A stretch of DNA of 64,000 bases from Strobilurus pachycystidiatus (Eukaryota > Basidiomycota > Agaricomycetes > Agaricales > Physalacriaceae). Below the pieces are notes generated by a model. The model did no database searches. It saw only the letters and a list, made by a program, of their open reading frames with translations, and had not been told where the DNA came from. Positions 59,268-64,000 of the stretch are shown here, piece after piece; within the stretch, counting starts at the first letter, position 1, and each line of letters opens with the position of its first letter. The position numbers and the translations under genes were made by a program. The stretch spans positions 868,001 to 932,000 of the forward strand of contig JAHLMK010000005.1 in assembly GCA_019915135.1 (NCBI GenBank), written 5' to 3'.

Positions 59268-59594
59268 TCACTTGCTCGCCTGGGCCACGGCGTCAGAAAC
59301 AATGAACTCAGAGCCACGCCAGCACATACCCTTCCAGAATTTGATACCCCAAGCTTTATCGTGCTTTCCGTCGCATTTGAGACGCGCTCTCGTCACCTTC
59401 CAATAACAGTCTTTGATGCCCACGTCCGACCAACGCGTCTGGGTCACAAGTTTGCCTTCAACGTTGTCGAACTGCGAGAGGACCTGGTACAAGGTGTGGC
59501 GGCCGGTAGGCAGGGGGTCGGTTGGGGTGTGCGGCAGTGCCTTTGATATAATGCGCGCAATGTCGATCTGGTAGCGCGCCAGCGTCCGGAACAT
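59268..59594 (-). CDS. MRPS34: Mitochondrial small-subunit ribosomal protein mS34-like
   Basis: An uninterrupted 108-residue frame begins at 59594 with MFRTLARYQIDIARIISKAL. It continues with RHTLYQVLSQFDNVEGKLVT, RTRW-type QTRWSDVGIKDCYWKVTRAR and GKHDKAWGIKFWKG. The order leucine-rich helix, lost-GVGR-like loop, W...YW.VTR.R and HGKAWG is how I remember mS34 (MRP-S34) proteins, which sit at the edge of the mitoribosomal small subunit. The N-terminus could act as a targeting sequence. A longer frame back to 59747 exists, but the ATG at 59594 fits the family and its position is kept in the pseudogene copy at 62340-62542. Confidence 0.65.
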   Translation of the reverse strand: MFRTLARYQIDIARIISKALPHTPTDPLPTGRHTLYQVLSQFDNVEGKLVTQTRWSDVGIKDCYWKVTRARLKCDGKHDKAWGIKFWKGMCWRGSEFIVSDAVAQASK

Positions 59595-60024
59595 GGTGGG
59601 AATGGAGAGAGAGAGATGGTGATTTCTCAGTTTCATTATGTAAATTTCCGACTCTCGGGGAGCTCGGACCGACTCTCCGACGACATGCCCGCGCTTCTGT
59701 CGGCGCGCTTGCCGCTGTAGGCGAGTGCACCATCCCGCTACGTCCAACTTGGTCTGTCAATGAGCTCCTGGCGTCGTACCCAAAGCCAATCATAGCTCAA
59801 TCACCCGCATGTCTTTGTCGGCATTGATACGAGTACACTGGAATCCAGCAATCCCAAGTCAGATATGTATATAAAGCGGCCGAATTTGAGGCTGTCGGAC
59901 CACGAGTCTTGAAATCCGCCGCCACCTTGGGCAGGAACAGTCTGCAGCTCGCAGTGTCACACAGATGAGATCTTGCCAAGCTAGTTACACACGAGAGTCC
60001 GTCGAGAGATGCGCAAAACAAACA

Positions 60025-62200
60025 GCTGTCCAATGGTTTCCACTACAATAGATGTACACAGTACTATCTAGATATTCTGAAGTAAAGGAAGGTAGAAAGC
60101 AAGCTGATTGTGTTCAGACAATATAACTAGTGTCCTTTCGTTGGCCAGCAGGATCATCATACAGCACATCATCCACCTCAGACTCAGAGTCGGAGACGGT
60201 TCTTTGATTCGGATTATCACCAAACTGGATAGTTGAGACGACAGTGCCAGGCTTTGGGCGTGATAAATGTCCGCCATCTGACATGATCATTGTTGTTGCA
60301 AGGGAGTTGTTCATCCACACAAGGATTATAGTCAGAGTTGGCAGGATTGCCTGCCCAAGTATAGTCAATATAGCCCAGTACACAAATTGATTTCAAGTCT
60401 ACGGACCCCAAGGTACAAGGTGATAGTGTTGAGGACATCCAATGGCAGTATAAGAGAACGGTTGGACAGGTCTGCATTGCGCAAAAGCTTCATCACAGTC
60501 ATCAAAACCTGGAAAATAGTGTCAATGCGCACAGTATGAACGGAACAGATCAGTACTACTTACCTGAATCACGGCCAATATGCCTCCTGTTTCAACAAGG
60601 AGGACTAGAATCCTGATAACGTGGGACTGCTTTGAGACAAACACATAGTGTCTCCTAGTCATAACAAGTCAGTATTGAAGTGCACTACAATCTGAATGGT
60701 CCACATACCAGGCTTTCACTGCAATACAACCTGTAGCAAAGATATTGATCACCAGTGATGTTATTGTGCTTGTGGTGGCTATATTGTTTGACACAACCAG
60801 TGGCACACTGAAGTGAATATCAACCACAACAGCGGTCTCAAGCACTCCAGATACTATCCAGAATACTACTAATAGTTCAGCCATACATGTAACCCAAGAT
60901 CACAGGAGGATACCTGACCTGTGTTGATGGTTGTCAGACCTGCAAGAATGACACGGAGCAGCATATTATCAGGATACAGAACCCATGCACGCCAAACAAT
61001 GATGTTATCGGAGATGATCCACTAGAGGTGATGTTGAGGATCTAATCTCACGTAGAGATATATAGGCAACATACATTCATCACGGAGGGCCAACACTGTA
61101 CAGCGCCAATGCCCTCGAGGTAGGGCACAAAGTTCACAAAACGCTGTTCAAGATTCAGAGTTGTGTTGTCAATAAGTTGAACCCTGATCAGTGCAAGCAC
61201 AAAAACAATGTCAATAATGAACTGGGCTGAGGCTGAGATGGCAAGGAGGAGGATTGCTGCGAGGAGAATCTTTGACGCGCGGGAAGTGAGGGGACGTGTT
61301 CTTTGTAAGGATCAGTAGCAGGTAATGGAAGCACAAACTCAGAAGACACACAATGTCATGCGAAGGCAAATCGCAAACAACACAAGATATACACCTATAC
61401 ATGTGTGAACATCAACGAGCAGTGCAAGCGTGCCGGCTCACCATAGAGAACAAAGCCGGCACCAGCGGCATTGGCAACATTGTTGTAGATATTCAGAGCT
61501 ATCTGTGAGATGAACTCGGCCTGTGCCGGCGTGAGAGGGGCAAGGACCGATGAACTGGAAGACATTGTTGGAGTAATCTATACTGGCGACTGGGTTGGTT
61601 TTTCCATCCTATAAGTAATACTTTTGGGATGACTATCATATCGCGACGATCATCATCACATTCGGGGCTTGGTAGCTTTACTACACCATCTGCCAGTGTC
61701 TACATGTGTGATCCCGTCAACTTTTCTGATGTTGCCTGCACCATATCTCTCCGCATACACAGAGGCTGCCGCACGTCCCCTGTTGGCTATGATTCGTAAC
61801 TTGTTTGCCGAGACCTGGACGTGCCTGACTCGCTCACGACCAAAGGACTCAATGCGGATCTTGCGAACAAGCTTCAATGACCACCGATCGCAATCGCTAC
61901 TGGCCCCCCCGGTTCAGTAGGCAAGTTGGCCAGGACACATCTGATGCATGTATCCTATCACGAAGGAGATGACGTGGGGATCAGTCTCGGGCCAACGTTC
62001 AAGTAAGTATATGCCGCCCACTCGAGCTCTGATACACATCCGATTAATTGTCTGGCGTGATGGATGGCGTGTACATTGCTGCGGTTGCGATGTGGAGAAG
62101 AGGATAGCTGGAACGAACTTGGGGAAGAGATCATGGAGACAATGGCGCAAGTTGTGGTTGGGTCGTCAACCGCGATGAAGACTTCCGATTGTCCACCACT
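60025..62200. repeat. Segmental duplication block B (partner of 2690-5000)
   Basis: Block B is in the same orientation as block A, about 57 kb away. It includes the 3' flank beginning ccaatggtttccactac, the membrane gene and its upstream region through agctggaacgaacttgggg near 62107. It lacks the 118-bp tandem unit doubling seen in A. It lies between the intact mS34 gene on its left and a broken mS34 copy on its right. The stretch 59595-60113 holds only mS34 upstream and block-B 3'-flank sequence. Confidence 0.8.
60114..61565 (-). CDS. Multi-pass membrane protein of unknown function, copy B
   Basis: The ATG at 61565 gives MSSSSSVLAPLTPAQAEFIS, closely parallel to copy A. Shared exons include WIISDNIIVWRAWVLYPDN near 60970-61025, INIFATGCIAVKAWYVDHS near 60700-60755, and the last exon ILPTLTIILVWMNNS, ending DTSYIV. 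The penultimate intron, near 60350-60405, begins GTCCGT, where copy A has GTATGT; it still ends CAG and keeps frame, so the gene appears functional. Hydrophobic segments suggest about seven membrane helices. Conservation of the open frame in both diverged copies suggests both were under selection. Function is unknown. Confidence 0.7.
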
Positions 62201-62339
62201 CGGCAAAGGGTCTGTCGTTGTTATTGAGCTCGTTCGTATGCATATATGTCTGTCCGAGTCTTACACTGACGTTGACAAGATCATGAATCCATCCGAGGTT
62301 TCATGTAAGTTACCGTTTTTCCGTGCCGCCGCTTCGCAA

Positions 62340-62542
62340 TTGAGACGCGCGCGCTCTCGTCACCTTTCAATTTGAACAGTTGCCGATAACTGCTTACGCA
62401 TCTAGGTCGCCACAAGTTTGCCTTCGGCGTTAGCAGGACATGGTACGGGTCGCTGGAGTCCTAGGCGGGAGGTAGGGACCTTTGTACTATAATGCGCGCA
62501 ATGTCAATTTGGCTAGCGCGGGCCACTGCCACCGGGAAACAT
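62340..62542 (-). pseudogene. Broken copy of the 5' part of the mS34 gene
   Basis: Words of the intact gene reappear in the same order: ttgagacgcg...ctctcgtcacctt, cacaagtttgccttc, ggacatggtac against ggacctggtac, and cgcgcaatgtc followed by a degenerate ctggtagcgcg. The start codon is retained at 62542 (MF, as in the intact gene) but a TAG follows after nine codons, and indels shift the frame further. The downstream third of the gene is absent. It flanks block B on the side opposite the intact gene. Confidence 0.75.
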
Positions 62543-62559
62543 GACGAAAATGGCGCGAA

Positions 62560-63620
62560 AAGAATCCTCAGGCCTATGATAAGATAGAGTCGCCTTGATT
62601 GACATTGTTAGACTGCAGATTGTCCGGAAAATAGGGCTCATGTGAAGTAGACGGCACATAATGATACGACAAAAGTGAGACGCAAGATAGCACAACATAG
62701 TATACCATCCTATGATACTATCCAAATGAGAGTCTTCATGGTTCCCACTCAGTCGACCGCATATCCTGAGTTCTCCGGTCAGGACAGTCACTAGGGCACA
62801 GAATGAAAACAAACCAAGATCTTCGAGCTCGATAACTGATGAATGGATGGTGAGCATCCGAGTCAACTTGCTTCCCAACTTGTGAATCCGCACCTGTGCA
62901 TCCTGAAAAGTGTTCAAACACGGGAACTCCCATTGGGTTTCCCCCATTTTCCCGGCACGTTGGAGTTCCATGATCTCCTGGGCGATGTCGTGTACACGGA
63001 GCAGCGATTGGTGCAGCTTATGACTGATACGGTGCATTAGATCCATGAGGCTGGGGTGCGGATTGTTCCCTTCAAGAGATCTAGTAGTCAGCAGAGGAAC
63101 AAAGGTTTGGAACAAGCTGAACATACTGAGGATCTCGACCAATGATGTAGTCATTGACTGACCATCGACTCCCTCCCACGCTCTCTGGTTATCTTTACAC
63201 GAACTCAGCGATATCTGATGTCCATGTGAGCATCACAAAAAAAAGCGCTTGTCCCGCTCGTGAAACCCACCACAAGCGCCCCATCGTCAGCACTGCTAGT
63301 ACTAGGGGATTTACCACTACGGCACCAGCCATCGCAGACGTACATTGATGTGGGTGACTCGCAGCGAGGAATCTCAAAAAGTAACATATCGTCCCAGTCG
63401 GTCACCACTTCCGGCGGTTCATTAGGATTGCCGATTATCTTGGTACCAAGCCGACGCGTCTCTACGCGCGGCGGGCCCTCGAGCTGGTTGATGGTGGTCC
63501 TATGGGTGTGGATCGCGAGCGCGTCACGTCGGTAGTATTTATCCGAGTCCCTCCTGAGAGCGGGAGAAATCCATGGGACCACGACGGAATGACAATCAGC
63601 ATGCGGTAGGTCTATGCTCA
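62560..63620 (-). CDS. Unrecognised spliced protein gene, right-edge region
   Basis: Two to three minus-strand exons can be chained. One, from about 63610, reads LPHADCHSVVVPWISPALRR, then RVETRRLGTKIIGNPNEPPE, DWDDMLLFEIPRCESPTSMY and SSADDGALVVGFTSGTSAFF. An intron of about 54 bp (GTGATG...AACCAG) would join it to AWEGVDGQSMTTSLVEIL. A second (GTATGTTCAG...CTACTAG) would join it to SLEGNNPHPSLMDLMHRISH, KLHQSLLRVHDIAQEIMELQ and RKLGSK-type helices. The amphipathic helices resemble the regulatory part of fungal transcription factors, but no DNA-binding domain is in the window. The 3' end is unclear: the open frame runs into the mS34 pseudogene at 62513. The start may lie beyond the window. 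Confidence 0.4.
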
Positions 63621-63639
63621 GAAATAATGATTAGGGGGA

Positions 63640-64000
63640 ATCATGGCCATCGAAAAAAAAACTTGGCAGTATGTACACACTTAGAAGAGTGGCAGAGTGG
63701 CAGGCATCGAATATCGCCTGACAGGACAGGAAAAGGTGAGATCCAGAGACTCGGAGGAGATCAGGCGGACTCGGACCATTAGTTGGCTTGCAGGGGGTAG
63801 GGTTTCGACGAGGGCATGTCTTAATTCCTGCGTGAGAATGAGCATGCCACGGGCGATATGCAAAGATAACCAAAAAGAACGCGTGACGCACCCACCAGGA
63901 AATATTCATCATCTCGTCGTCGCTCGCGTCCACAGGGATGAGACCTGGAGACAGCTGAGGGTTAGCAATTACATATACCGAGGTGTTACGCGCTATATTC
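63640..64000 (-). CDS. Upstream exons of an unrecognised gene running off the right edge
   Basis: Reading from 64000 leftward, one exon includes LSPGLIPVDASDDEMMNIS. A good intron (GTGGGTGCG...CTCACGCAG, about 63828-63897) would join it to ELRHALVETLPPASQLMVRV and RLISSESLDLTFSCP. These may be upstream exons of the gene at 62560-63620 or a separate gene. No domain was recognised. The sequence is cut by the window edge. Confidence 0.35.

Noticed and set aside
1..64000. CRISPR array, transposon ends or biosynthetic gene cluster
   Set aside because: No spaced identical repeats, transposase, reverse transcriptase, polyketide or peptide synthetase genes were seen; the duplicated blocks lack terminal repeats.

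Overview
This window is nuclear DNA of a filamentous basidiomycete fungus, most likely a mushroom-forming agaricomycete. Genes on both strands are packed a few hundred bases apart and cut by many introns of about 45-60 bp. The proteins are eukaryotic and fungal throughout: chitin synthase, a velvet regulator, a Mif2/CENP-C with cupin domain, mitochondrial cytochrome c1 and Tim23. I see no bacterial or viral genes, no CRISPR array, no rRNA and no convincing tRNA. Gene spans below run from start to stop codon and include introns; names rest on motifs read by eye, without database searches.

Layout. 1-2.6 kb: tail of an unknown gene, then Mcm10. 2.7-5.0 kb: a multi-pass membrane protein gene with its upstream DNA (block A). 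5.4-13.9 kb: nitronate monooxygenase, eIF2B gamma, a transmembrane protein disulfide isomerase, proteasome ATPase Rpt6 and a CoA-type Nudix hydrolase. 14.0-24.8 kb: Pat1, Mif2/CENP-C, cytochrome c1, a Thp3/LENG8-type protein and tRNA-splicing endonuclease Sen2. 25.0-42.6 kb: sulfite reductase beta subunit, chitin synthase, mitochondrial enoyl reductase, Met22 phosphatase, Bfr2/AATF, an Atg20/Snx41 sorting nexin and a P-loop nucleic-acid-kinase-like protein. 42.9-52.6 kb: mitochondrial TPR protein, Tim23, a velvet-domain regulator, a CYSTM protein, an Arp9-like actin-related protein and a family-3 glycoside hydrolase. 54.1-59.6 kb: Cand1 and mitochondrial ribosomal protein mS34. 60.0-62.5 kb: a second copy of the membrane-protein block (B), followed by a broken mS34 fragment. 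The right edge holds an unrecognised minus-strand gene.

Most of this is housekeeping: replication, translation initiation, mRNA decay, proteasome and cullin control, mitochondrial import and respiration. Two genes belong to sulfate assimilation: sulfite reductase beta, and Met22, which removes the PAP by-product. Six gene pairs are divergent with start codons only 93-259 bp apart, so many promoters are probably shared. The least ordinary features are the diverged duplicated blocks A and B with the mS34 pseudogene, two apparent GC-AG introns, the velvet gene, and the unrecognised gene at the right edge. I found no clear undescribed multi-gene system.
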